From Ulota crispa (taxonomy: Eukaryota; Streptophyta; Bryopsida; Orthotrichales; Orthotrichaceae), in contig OY987249.1 of NCBI GenBank assembly GCA_963920765.1, forward strand, positions 4,559,230-4,623,229: a stretch of DNA of 64,000 bases, read 5' to 3'. Below the pieces are notes generated by a model. It did no database searches, was not told where the DNA came from, and saw only the letters and a list, made by a program, of their open reading frames with translations. This document shows, piece by piece, positions 33,971-45,174 of the stretch (position 1 is the first letter of the stretch; each line of letters begins with the position of its first letter). A program made the position numbers and the translations under genes.

Positions 33971-36484
33971 ATGCTCAATCTTGGCTCTAGCAGATTGATG
34001 CTTAGTCCTAGCATTGGTAGGTCAATGCTCAGTCCCAATTTAAGCAGCTCAATGGTGAGTCCCGGTGTTGGCAATTTGATGATGAGTCCTTGCGCAAGCA
34101 GTTCAAGGATGGGTCTCAGCTTCTCAGGAGGCATGCTTTTCACAAATGCGGAAGTTCCAAATCTAGGGGTCAACATTGGTAGAATAAGAAGCAGCGGTTC
34201 TATAGCTCCAAGAGTTGAAATTGCAGGCTTTGACTTGGGAAGAGTAGGAGGTGGAGTTTGTGGAGGACCGGCAGCTCCAACTCACAACGACATGAGCAAT
34301 GCAAGAAGAACCCACCCTCGTTCAAATGCTAGGAGCAAAAACCAAAATGCAAACTTCAATTCAAGATGGGAGACTTCTCATGCAGGTCCTGACTTGGAGG
34401 ATTCAACGCTGGCCTACGGTGAAGCAGGAGGAGTCTTCCATGGTGCAAGTTCCAGCGTCCTCAATTCTAGCAGCATCTTCAACGGATCTGGTGGCCAACG
34501 AGAGGGGCAAGAGGATGTCAACACCAGCTTTGGCAGACGTGGAGCTGTGCAAGACGACACCATCATGGCCGGGGAAGCGGCAACAGCACCAAGCCAAGAG
34601 ACCATGTCGCCGCTACCTCAACCACCGAGCTCTAATGAGGTATGGTTTCCAAGCACACAACTGGGAAGGGGTCAAGGTCAATGTTGCAAACGTACAAGTA
34701 CATGGACCAATGACAAACTTCAGGCCGCAATAGATGCAATAGACTCTGGCAATAAGATAGCAGCTGTAAGCAGGGTGTTCAACATGCCTGCATCTTCCAT
34801 TAGAGATCATATAAACGGAAAGACCCTACAACGGAAAAAAGGGTGGTAGGGGGTGCTCACTGTCAAGGAAGAAATGGCATTAGTAAAGTGGATCTTTGAC
34901 ATGCAGAGCTACGCACATCCCATAAACCTTTTAGAGTTGCAAATGAAAGTAGCAAAGATGACGTAGGAAAGATGGACTCCCTTCAAAGAGGAAATTCTTG
35001 GAAGAGGGTGGGTCAAATGGTTTCGTCGGCGCCACCCAAACATTAGTCTCAGATTTGCACAAGGGTTAGAGGAAGCGCAAGCCAAGGGCTTGAATCCAAC
35101 TAGCATTACATCATTGTATGACACCTTACAGGGAGTATATAATTGTCATGGCTACTTGCCCCATCAAATATGGAATGCAGACAAATTTGGGGCACAAGCA
35201 AAGAAAGGCGGTGGTGCTGACCTTGTTCTTGCAGAAAAATGGAGTAGATCCGTCCATACCGTAGTTCCAAATAACAATGAACACCTCACGGTATTATCTT
35301 GTGTGAACGCAACATGAGATTTTACCCCAAATTTCTACATCTTCAAGGGGGAAAAAAGAATGCGGAACTACATAGCCAAGTGTGAACCGCAAGCACTCAT
35401 GGCCATGTAGCCAAACAATTGGATGACAGCTTTCCTATTTTCAGCATGGCTATCACATTTCATCACTATAGTAAAACAAAGGTTTGGGATGTTTCCAAAA
35501 ATGCGGCACTTGTTACTTTTGGATGGCCACGGGTCGCACGTCACTTTGGAGGTAGTTTTGAAGGCAAAAGCTAAAGGCTTTGACATAGTCAACTTACCCA
35601 ATCACACTAGCCATTGCTTGCAGCCGCTTGACATCATTGTTTTCAAACCATTCAAGGTTGCATTCAGACATCAGAGAGACAGATGGACAACTGCAAACAA
35701 GGAAAGAGGGGCAAGGAAGGAAATTTAGCTGAGTGGGTGTCCATTGGATTAAAAATAGCACTAACACCAGCAATAATTAAGAAGGATTTTGCTGCTACCA
35801 GAATTTGGCCTTTGAATTGTTGCGCCATGGACCAGTATGTCCAGCCAAGCGCCTACTAGCCGGGCCTGCAGAAGAGAACGATGGTGACGATTTGGAAGCT
35901 GAACAGATTCATGCAAAATCAATCCCCGGAGGAGGAGCAAATGCAGCGGTGGAGCAGTCACAACCCTTGATGTCAAACCTAGCAAATGTCCACATGTCTG
36001 AGCAGTTCGAGTCGATGCAGTTGTTCCAGTCGGACTCCCTTCCAACGTTGCAGCCGAATTTGCCTTCAAAGACGCAACACAAACGACAGTATTTTATTGA
36101 AGGCGGGTCGGACATTAAATCTAGTGCAAAGACCGACTTTGATGGGGAGGCTGCGCCTGCAGAGACTATACCCAACTTTTTCCATTGCCACAGGCACACC
36201 GTTCCACACAAAGACAACAACAACGTCCACAGCCATTAATCAATTACTCAAAGTCTATGCTCATGACATCAGACAACTACATTGCAGCAATGGAAGAGAA
36301 GGCAGCCAAAAAAGCAAGGGTGGCAAAGGAGCAAGAAAACTGTAAGATTGAAGCAGAACAGGAAAAGTTGCAACGTCAATAGGAAAAGACCCGCAAAGAA
36401 GCTAAGAAGGTAATGAGGCAAATCCACGCGGAGAGGAAGAGAGCGGACCGTGAACGCGAGAGGCAACGCAAGGTGGCAAAGTGA
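33971..36484 (+). pseudogene. Pogo-like transposase pseudogene, right arm
   Basis: One reading frame runs from 33971 to 35728 and is interrupted by four in-frame stops: TAG 34847, TAG 34964, TGA 35315, TAG 35408. The flanking residues keep family alignment across each stop, so no bases were lost there. Order: a serine/glycine-rich N-terminus (about 240 residues), Pipsqueak helix-turn-helix just before the first stop, CENP-B-like domain, then the DDE_1 region with all three aspartates. After 35728 the frame shifts (LAEWVSIGLKIALTP is in another frame), and an acidic then a coiled-coil C-terminus (EEKAAKKARVAKEQENCKIE) are in further frames. Three of the four stops look like CAG to TAG changes; that is inference from the usual family residues. 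An additional 107-residue frame at 33623-33946 lies upstream and may be an old N-terminus or leader. Confidence 0.85.
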
Positions 36485-38424
36485 GCCCGTGCAAGAGTCG
36501 ACGGTGAAGGCAGGCGTAGGCAAAGCAGTGGAGAGGTGCAAGATGCAAGAGTGGTTTTTGGGCTTGGCAACGCGACATAAGATAGTAGTGGCGCTTGGCC
36601 GTTTGAACAAACGGCTTTCTTTGGCAATGGCGCAAAGTTTGCTGGGCGCGGCGCAAACGCGGCCTCTCCCTCTCGATTGCCGAGCTTGGCTCGTGATTGC
36701 CGAGCTTGGCTCCTGATTGCCGAGCTTGGATGAGGGAGCGCTTGCCACATGCCTCTCTCGGGAGCCTCCGACGTGCTAGAAACAAATCCTCACACCACCA
36801 AGTTTAGTCCACCTCATGGCGACCTCAGCTGCCGCGGACAACGGACATAGGGTTCCTTAAAACAGCTTTTGCACCAGAGTAGCTTGGTTTGTATAAATCC
36901 TACGCACGGTTATTCTAGCATCCCCTCACAAATTCTGCCATTGCATGCGATTGTTACAGTACCCCTATTAGGTAGCATTGGATGCACCCATGGTAGTAAA
37001 AGCCTCTGTTCCAAAGTATTCCAGCACCCCCTACTCACAGATATGGGTTTTCGGTTATTTTGTGGTTTGAAAAATTCTCACGGTCAATTGGTTGTTTCTA
37101 AAACCTTGGAACCAAACCGCAAAATTCTAATCCCCTCTTCCTAATCTACTCGTAAATTTTCAATCCTAATTAACTAGTTTTGCTACCCAAAAATGCTTAC
37201 TTTGATGCTTATGGGTGCACTTACCTTACCAAAATCTTACTATGGGGAGTTCATACAAGTTCCTTCCTTGCTTCCTTCAAATATTCTTCAAAGCACTGAC
37301 GTTGGTTTTCTAAGGGGTTGCACACTTCAAAATGTAAACTAATTTTTCTAGAAAGTAAAATTGAAATGGCATTGAATGCATTTCAATTCTTATTTTTGTG
37401 CTTCTTATGAAAGTAAATGAATTTTAGAAGTTGGAATGGTAAGTGCTTTAAATATGTCTTTGCTATAGTATGTTTAGTGTAGGTTTGTTGAAGGTTTGAA
37501 ATTGCGCCTTTGTATTTGTAGACATTATTAGGAGAGATCGGTTTTGGAATGTCCTATTGTAATGCAAAGTAAGTTTCTGTTTTCTCTTATTTGTTGCTAC
37601 AAAAGCATTTTTAGGATGACAATGATTTCTTTAGTTGTAGATCAATCAATGGAATCTTTGTTTCATTACATATTGATTGCATTTGATGATAACATTTGCT
37701 ATGTGTAATGAGGTTTAGCTTCTAAATTGCAGAAGTACTAGATTTTCAGTTGCAATTATATCTTTGGCCATGGTCATAGGGCCTTTAGCTTCCACATTCT
37801 TGGAAAAACATTTGTCACACCAAACTATAAAAACTAAAAATAAAATTGGAAAAAGTTGCAATTTTTTAGTTTTTTTCTACTTCTTTCCTAAAATTTGTTG
37901 TTGCTTATAGAATCTTGGATCACTACTCACAACTCACCATTTTATGCTCATCAAATTGCATTGTCAAAATCACAAAGAATGTTTTGAAGATAAGAGCAAA
38001 TATTAACAACCATACTTCATCCAAAATTTGGAGAGGGCAAGGTTTTTTTTACACAACCCTCTCAAATTATCATGCATGATAGTCATACTTAACATGGTAT
38101 TCTTTCATTTGTACATGTTGACAAGGTCTATCACAAAATTCAAAGCTAAATATTTTCTCAACAAAATTAGTTTTTCTCTTGGTCCCTTTTTGCAAGTGAA
38201 TAATCCTACTTTCTCACAAAATTTCAAGGTTGGTTTATATTTTTATTTGATGTCTCATGCAAGAGAGCCCATGCTTGCACTAATTTGCACCTTGTTAAAT
38301 GTAAAAAAGTTTTCAATATCCTTATGAAAAAATGTAGAAAGTTTTTTTTGTGGGACAACTCTATTTTTCCAAAGTTTGAAACCCCTATTGAATAGAACAA
38401 CTAGTAAGGGACAATTCACATTAA

Positions 38425-38827
38425 CCCCTACACGACAGAGCGTACCGCTGTGGCCAAAATAGGGTAATTTTCTTGTATTCAAAGGTGTTGTTGTTTTGAG
38501 TTTTGCTTGGATTTTTGAGGGTTGTGTATTGCTATTTGTCTCCACCTTTAGCAATGTTTGACATGTTTCTGCTATCGTTTTTCCGACTTTGCAAAGCGTT
38601 TGTATTGGAGGTGGGCTACAAATACATAGCTAGAGTGTATTTGCGACTTATGGAACCCTGCGGTGGATCCCCAAAATGAACACGCAGCCGGAGCGCCAAG
38701 AGCAAGCGCTCTCATCTAGCCGCTCCAATTCACAGTACGCTTCAACAAAAGAACAAAAATTAGATTTGAGTCATCGTAGAATTACAATACAGCCAGGATT
38801 TTACGGTTCCCTGTGGTCATTTAGGGG
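38425..38827. mobile_element. piggyBac-like element F (403 bp)
   Basis: Flanked by TTAA (38421-38424 and 38828-38831). Left tip CCCCTACACGACAGAGC, right tip CCCTGTGGTCATTTAGGGG. Only the outermost six or so bases and a few inner bases are inverted copies, so this member is more diverged than element A. No coding capacity. Confidence 0.6.
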
Positions 38828-40530
38828 TTAAGTTCCAAGTTCCATCTTTGCAAGTTCCACCTCAACATGAGCCAAGCTTTGTTGAGTTGTTAAAAGCAAA
38901 AAAGAGTATTAAAGAAAGTCATGATTATCACATGCAATAATATTGGTGAGACTTGGACTAAAGATTAATTAGTAAAATGATCAACTCAATCCTTGAGTGA
39001 AGTCCCACCCCCTTTGATACCAAAACTTTCAAAAAGTGCTACCATGTAAGCAAAATGCAATGACTTAAGACATGAAACTTGGGACGTAGAATGAAGTGCC
39101 ACGTCTCAACTATTGTCTGTGTACTAGTTAGATTCTCAAATTTAGTTGTAACGTTTGTGGGAACATAGTGTGAACCACCCCTAAGTGTGCAGTGCAAGTA
39201 CTTTTCTGAATATTAGGAAAGGTGCAAGGATTCTATCAAATTTCTGGGGGGTTGGAATGTCAAAGTTCCCACGAAGGAAGGATTTGCAGAAGCGTGGGAA
39301 ATGGCTCCAGCTTTGGTAACAAGGCCGGTGTTAGGTCCCTCAAAGCACCCCACATCTTTCTGCCCATCCCTCATACAATTTGCTGGCTACCTTCAAGTAC
39401 TGATTTTGACATTGTTTCCAAAAAAAATCCCCATTTGCTCATTTAGATTTATTTATTTTTTGCAGCTCATTGATGAAAAAATTAGACTAATCATTGTATG
39501 AACACACTTCTTTACGAGTCAAAAGTTGAATCATTTGAAACCACGGATTATTTTTTACACTCCATAATGTTGTAAGTTATGGTCACGATATCTGCCTATG
39601 CTTTCTGTAATTGAGCTGCTCTTGAGTTGCAAAATAATAAGAGGGGGAGCAGCTCAATTTCATACCAGATTAACTCACATTGTGCTCATCACCTTTGGCC
39701 AACCACAAGAACTGAGACAAGTGGCAATTTATCATGCCACATGCATCTCAGAAATTACAATAATAACGGTGGATAATTTGATTGCTTGCAACCATAACCC
39801 AACAAGCCACTGATGTAAGATCTTGAAGAAATCATCATAAATTCACTATAAACCACCAAAATATTCTCAAAATTCTCAAAAATGCAAAATTCAGAAGTCC
39901 CAAAATGTATCCTTTTTCCTGATTTATCAGATATGATGTTACCATGAAAAATTGCTCAAAGTTCCAATCTTTGATGCCCACTAGTATAACGATAACAGTA
40001 AGGAAGAATTTCTTTTTTGAAGGCTATTCTTAGTCTGTGTTGACATTCAGCTAGCTAACACACACAAGTGGTGAGCATCAGAGTACAGCCCCTCAACTCT
40101 CACGTATGCAGAATCAGTCCAGCAGCAGCAGCAAGGCTCGCCCCTCCAAGCAGGACTCCTCAGAGGCCTAGCTTAGCTATATGATCAGGTCTTCATCCAA
40201 TACAGCCCATTCTCTAGAGCGAAACTTGTGCAAACAAGCTGCTCAGTCCCGTCTCTCTCTCTGAGCAACCTTGCTAGAATCCCATTCATTGATTCTGCTT
40301 CAGAGAATCCATCCATCACTGACCGTGTCCGTCTGACTAGGTAACTGACTTGTTCTGCAACGTCTCAACTGATTTCGATGCTGTCTCGTAGTGCAAGTCT
40401 CAATCTCCGAGCTTTCTGTTTGGGGGCTATGTCCGTTTCTCCACGAGACAGGATCAGAGACATGGCGAAACCAGGACTTGGCATTACGTCATGATTGTTT
40501 GCTTTGTTTCAAGTGTCATGATTATGGCCC

Positions 40531-40687
40531 ACAAGGAGATTATTTGGGTTTACTACATTACCATCACCACATCCAAAATTGGTAAAATCAGTATAATTAT
40601 CACTTTGAAAAAATTGCAAACTAGTAATACTGATTTTACTTTGGATGTGGTGATGGTAGTGAAGGTAACCCAAATAATCTCCTTGTA
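40531..40687 (+). repeat. 157-nt hairpin just upstream of the GDSL start codon
   Basis: Arm 1 (40531-40594, ACAAGGAGATTATTTGGGTT...) pairs with arm 2 (40628-40687, ...GGTAACCCAAATAATCTCCT) over about 60 bases with a few mismatches and small bulges; the loop is about 33 bases. It lies 92 bases before the GDSL ATG, so it may be in the 5' leader. It could be a small foldback MITE or a microRNA-type precursor; sequence alone does not decide. Confidence 0.75.
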
Positions 40688-40778
40688 TGGATGGTGGAGG
40701 TGAAACATACAAGGGAAGGAGTACTGATTTGGAAAGTTGTGCTAGCTAGAAGGTGGCCAAGGAGGGAGAATCGCCGAC

Positions 40779-43700
40779 ATGGAGGGGAAGTCTGCGCAAG
40801 CAGGGTACTACTGGGTGGCAATGGTCGTAATTCTGGCATTTCAGTACTCCCAGAAGGAATGCTTGTGCGCTGCAATGAAGCCGCAGAAGCGCAGCAGCAA
40901 CAGCAACAATCCAGCAGCGTCGTTCATATTCGGGGACTCTCTCGTGGACGCTGGCAACAACAACTACATCGGCTCATTGGCCAGAGCCAATTACGGTGCC
41001 AATGGCATTGATTTTTCAGGAGGGCAGGCCACTGGACGGTTCTGCAACGGGCGAACCGTTGCAGATATCATCAGTAAGCTCCTATTATATTACTCAGGAC
41101 ATTCCTCCAAAAAGTTAAAAAAAATAACTTTCTATCTAGGGTCATTTGTAAAACTGATTATTTCGTGCAAACTCAGTCTCTCTCCCTCTCGTGCTAATTC
41201 TTCTTATGATGCAAACTAGCTGTTGGCGCTTGCCTAAGCTACGCATTCACCATTAGAATTTTAGTATTTTCATATGTTAGATAGAATGTAAAATAAATAT
41301 TTCAATAAGTCTTCAAATTGAATTTAGAGTGGAGATGTGATGTTACAATTGTCAACGTGCTTGTATTTTTTATAGTACCACAAAGAATGAATGTATGATA
41401 TTACGGAGGTCAGTATGTGATATTACAGAGGTGACTTTGATTTAGTAGTATAATATCACAGAGAGTGGATGTGTTGTATTACAGAGGTCGGTATGTGATA
41501 TTCCAGAGGGTCTTGTGATTTTAGTGATATGATGGTGACTTCCAACTTGCAGATCAGCTCCTGCGAATTCCTTTTGGGCCCGTGTTTCTGGACCCTGCTG
41601 CGAAGGGCAAGGCCATTCTCAAAGGGGTGAACTACGCCTCCGGAGGAGCGGGGATTCTCGACTTCACAGGTTACACTTTCGTAAGCATCATCACAACAGA
41701 TTGCACACTTTCGCTTCAGAAACAAGAGCATGCATGACGTCGAAGTTTTGGAATACAATGCAAGTGGTGGAGACTAGTGAACCGAGCTTACAATATCTTA
41801 GACTCTCTAATTGTGGGCAGAGATCCCAAATATGATTTTGACTTTTAGCTCAAGTAGCTGAAAAAAATAGTGCTTAAAGTTAAAATTTTCATATTTAACA
41901 CTGTAAACTTCACATATGTTTTAGCTGCATAAATTTTTTGGCAGCAATCCTGCGAAATTTAACCAATTCAAAGATTTCTGGTTGTGGGTGAAGGTGAACC
42001 GAATTCCGATGTGGGAGCAAATCGAGATGTTTCGAAACACCACGCAGCAGATTGTGCACATGTTGGGCACGACAGCAGCGGAGGAGCTGGTGCAGACGGC
42101 AATCTACTCCATCACCATGGGGTCCAACGATTACCTCAACAATTACCTGATCGACGGATCTCCATCCCCCATGCTCTTCACCCCGGAGCAGTTCCAGCAC
42201 ACGCTCATCACCACATACCGCCAGCAGTTGTCGGTATGTGTGCATGTTTCAACCGTCTGATTTTGACTGACCAATCTACCATGTCAATCCCGAAACACAC
42301 ATGCATTAGCCATCCGGATGTTTGAATCCTTGAGTGCACTTGAGAGTACTAGCAAAGAGGGTTGTGTATTGCTAAAAACACCATATTAAGTAAAATGGGA
42401 AAAAGGGGGGATCATTTTGTACTACTCCACCTTCATCTTACATACATATAATAAATGTAGGCATTGCTACAGCTCAAATTTGTAATTATTTGAAATTCTT
42501 GGAGATAATCACTGAGACTTCGCTATTGTACAAGAAGGTGCATGCTAGTTTTTTTTGTAATATGTTGAATTGCACATGATGGCAGAAATAGTGAAAGTTC
42601 CAAAATGTACTGTTTTTCCCATTTTACCTAATATGGTGTTAAAATCGATTTGCAGGCTCTGGTGGAGCTGGGAGCACGGAAGTTCGTGTTGATGAATGTG
42701 GGGCCGCTGGGGTGCATCCCATATCGCATGACCATGCAAGCGACACCGAAAGGGCGTTGCGTCCAGGAAGACAACGATCTCGTGTGGGGCTTCAATGCCG
42801 CTCTCAAGCGCCTCGTGGATGAGCTCAACGGCAACCACGCTGGTCCCTCAGCCATGTTCGTCGTCGCGGATTCATTCAACGTCGTCATGCAAATCATCAA
42901 CAATCCATCGGCGTTCGGTGCGTACCAGTGCAATGATACGCTTGAATGTTCTCTCGATCGATCCATCCATCCATCACCCGGGCTCCTAAGCTTTCCTTCT
43001 ATCTTTCTTAAAATATATACTTCAAATCTTTACTCCCTCTGTCCCTCTAAAAACGTTCAAATCAGACACATTTCTTGTACCACTAAAAAGCTCCCTTTTG
43101 CTGCTTTCAAATGCTGAGAAAGCGTTTGTCATGTTCAATTATCTCATGGGGGCAAGTTAAGCGATTAGGGAGCATTCCTCTCCAAGCAAGATTGGCTTTG
43201 CTCATATGAGGTACCATTGTTGCTACTAATCTTTAAATCATCAATAAGGAGGTGTTGGCAACATGCACAAATTTGAAACTTTTTGCATGGAATTTGGGTG
43301 CTCAAATAGCAACATCAAAGTTGGAGATTTTACATACATTTGATAGATAGCATATTGATTCTAGAATGCATGTGTCGCTAGCACAAAGACTAGAAACACA
43401 GTTTAATCCTTGGCAAGGAAGCTTTTTTTAGACGTTTCTAGAGGGACAGAGGGAGTATATACGTATTGACTATCTCGAAATTGCCTCTAGATCTTGAAAA
43501 ATGAACAATTGCTTGATCAAAACCACTTGCTTGATGGGTCTAGGGTTTAGGATTTCATGCATGGCATGGGTGGGTGCTGCAGGCTTCGCAACGAAGGACC
43601 AAGCGTGCTGCGGGATGCCAATCGGGGAGTACCATGGACTGACGCCGTGTTTCCCGGGCGTGCCTTTCTGCAAGAACCGGAAGAGCCATCTGTTCTGGGA

Positions 43701-43818
43701 CACTTTCCATCCCACGGACGCCGCCAACGACATTCTGGGCCACCGGTTCTTCTCCGGCACCATGGAAGACATTTACCCCATCAACGTGAAGCAGCTTGCT
43801 GCTCTCCATCTTTCGTGA
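40779..43818 (+). CDS. GDSL esterase/lipase (SGNH hydrolase), 5 exons, 409 aa
   Basis: Plant secreted GDSL lipase/esterase, hydrolysing acyl esters of lipids, cutin-type or other substrates; the exact substrate is unknown. Exons: 40779-41073, 41553-41680, 41925-42233, 42656-42917, 43583-43818; 1230 nt, phases agree. A hydrophobic stretch at residues 11-30 (YWVAMVVILAF) fits a signal peptide. Catalytic blocks are all present: FIFGDSLVDAGNNN with nucleophile Ser54, the oxyanion glycine region NYASGGAGI, MGSNDY (Gly207, Asn209) and DTFHPTDAAND with Asp371 and His374. VLMNVGPLGCIPYR is the usual block IV. The acceptor of exon 3 was placed at 41924 because it is the one that keeps frame (LHKFFGSNPAKF). 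Introns 3 and 4 each contain a MITE. The 409 residues are slightly above the usual 350-400. Confidence 0.93.
42378..42639. mobile_element. ACACCATATT MITE, copy 1 (GDSL intron 3)
   Basis: The 262-bp element has left end ACACCATATTAAGTAAAATG and right end CATTTTACCTAATATGGTGT, flanked by TAAAA on both sides (42373-42377 and 42640-42644). The same family occurs at 56101. I do not assign a superfamily. Confidence 0.8.
43031..43457. mobile_element. Stowaway-like MITE, copy 2 (GDSL intron 4)
   Basis: Ends TACTCCCTCTGTCCCTCT and AGAGGGACAGAGGGAGTA, TA-flanked, 427 bp. The interior (GTACCACTAAAAAGCTCCC...) is shared with the copies at 750, 57354 and 58511. Confidence 0.9.
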
Positions 43819-45174
43819 ATAATCATGCATACCCCATTCCATACATAAGTTACATCCACGTGACTTCGATCAGTGCATATCTAATCCGGCTCAGCAATAT
43901 CGATTTAATCACTTGCACTGGCTGACTGACTGTGTCACTCCAGTACTAGAAAACCCAAATCCTACATGTTGATCGAATGCCAGTCAGAATAGAAGATGTA
44001 ATGAAGTGGGGTTTTCCCCTAGACATATTGCATGCTTGTATCTATGTCTTTAATTGCCAGTCAATAAAATTTCCCTTTAACTGAAACTGCATGCTGTGTG
44101 CCCGTGACCAGGAATGTTGTTGGTGGCTCCGTAAGTAAGTTGTTTCTCCGACACGTGTGCTGCCAAGCAGTGAGTTGAAGCAGAGACTGAGTGTTTGAAT
44201 GTCCAGTGCCGAGCTAGCAACAAACCCCATATCGATCAATATGAAATTGTATGTTATATGTGGAGTGTATGTAGACATTGCGTTGGTCCAAATACACTCC
44301 ATATATAACATGCAACTCCATATTGATCAAATACGGGGTTCACAGGTTCAGTGCACACGCTCGCTCCCGCGATGAAAGATGTGCACAAAGAGCGAGGTCA
44401 GATTCATTGAAAGCTTGAGTAAGAGATTAAAACCTCAGTGAATTTACTACAGAAAAACACACAAAAAATGGAACCGTGATCAACGTCTACGGGACACTTG
44501 ATCTCGAAGGACCAGACAGCGTAGAATGTCTGGAGGACTCTCTGGAAATATGATAAGTTTTTTATAGAGTACTCTTCAATCGAATGGCAGTTTATTGCAA
44601 AGCTTATGTAGAAGCTGTGCTTGCAAAAGAACCTTTTTTGTACAAACAAGTTTTGCGGTAGCCCACAACCATTCAGCATTAACCATTGACGTTCAGGCCT
44701 TTCTAAAATCCATCCAATTGCACATACTGAACGACACTGCATCCAAAAATTACTTCTCAAACAGAACTTCTCATACCTTATCCAAACCAGAACCTCAAAT
44801 TGAGCCCAGTACAAGATTTCACAGCATCCACAAGAACTCAGTTACAAATGCGCAGATTAATCATAAATACTGTTACAAATGGTTCGCATAGATCACGAAA
44901 TCAAAATCCTGATTTCCTTTCACTGGGCCAATTTGACCCACCTTCCAAATGCCCTAACAAGGCAGCCTCAATAAAATGAAGTAAACATTGGTTCACAAAT
45001 ATACAAGCTAAAGAGTGTAACTAATACAGAGATTATGCACGTGGAAGAAGGCACTAGAATGATTGAAGGCCTACTTATGTGACACCGTACGCACACAAGA
45101 ATTTGGTGAATAGGATTTCACCTGCATCTACTAAAGTTCCAATGAGAAAACCATGTCTCTTCGATTCCTGAACT
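43819..45174. other. Intergenic region between the convergent GDSL and CRSH-TPR genes
   Basis: Holds both 3' flanks and a 118-nt hairpin at 44223-44340. No other gene seen. Confidence 0.5.
44223..44340. repeat. 118-nt hairpin between the GDSL and CRSH-TPR genes
   Basis: The left arm AACCCCATATCGATCAATAT... and right arm ...ATATTGATCAAATACGGGGTT pair along about 49 bases with scattered mismatches; the loop is about 20 bases around GACATTGCGTTGG. The size and mismatch pattern suit either a short foldback element or a microRNA-like precursor. Confidence 0.65.

Larger units (their letters stand above)
28201..37228. mobile_element. Large palindrome: two inverted copies of a pogo-like transposon
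   Basis: Position x on the left pairs with 65429-x on the right. Every open frame of the left arm recurs with an identical translation in the right arm (for example 30580-31458 and 33971-34849). The outer tips are TAAGGTAAGTGCACCC and its exact inverse, followed at once by unpaired flanks, so the outer edges are sharp at 28201 and 37228. The tips begin with TA, which fits the TA target of the Tc1/mariner/pogo superfamily. Similar tips (TAAGGTATGTACACCC) lie at the inner side near 32516, so each arm looks like a complete transposon of about 4.1 kb, oriented with transposase 5' ends at the centre. Removing the gap and the duplicated sequence beside it leaves about 8.4 kb with a central spacer of about 0.25 kb. 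Confidence 0.85.
37229..40778. other. Intergenic region between the palindrome and the GDSL gene
   Basis: AT-rich DNA with one TTAA-flanked element (38425-38827) and, near the GDSL start, a long hairpin (40531-40687). No protein gene is visible; short frames around 39222-39500 and 39598-39813 show no family resemblance. Confidence 0.5.

Noticed and set aside
28201-37228. The palindrome as a pure missed-adapter sequencing artefact
   Set aside because: Such artefacts give no unpaired loop, whereas here about 0.25 kb of non-palindromic spacer and differing inner ends lie at the centre. A collapsed assembly is still possible and is listed as a finding.
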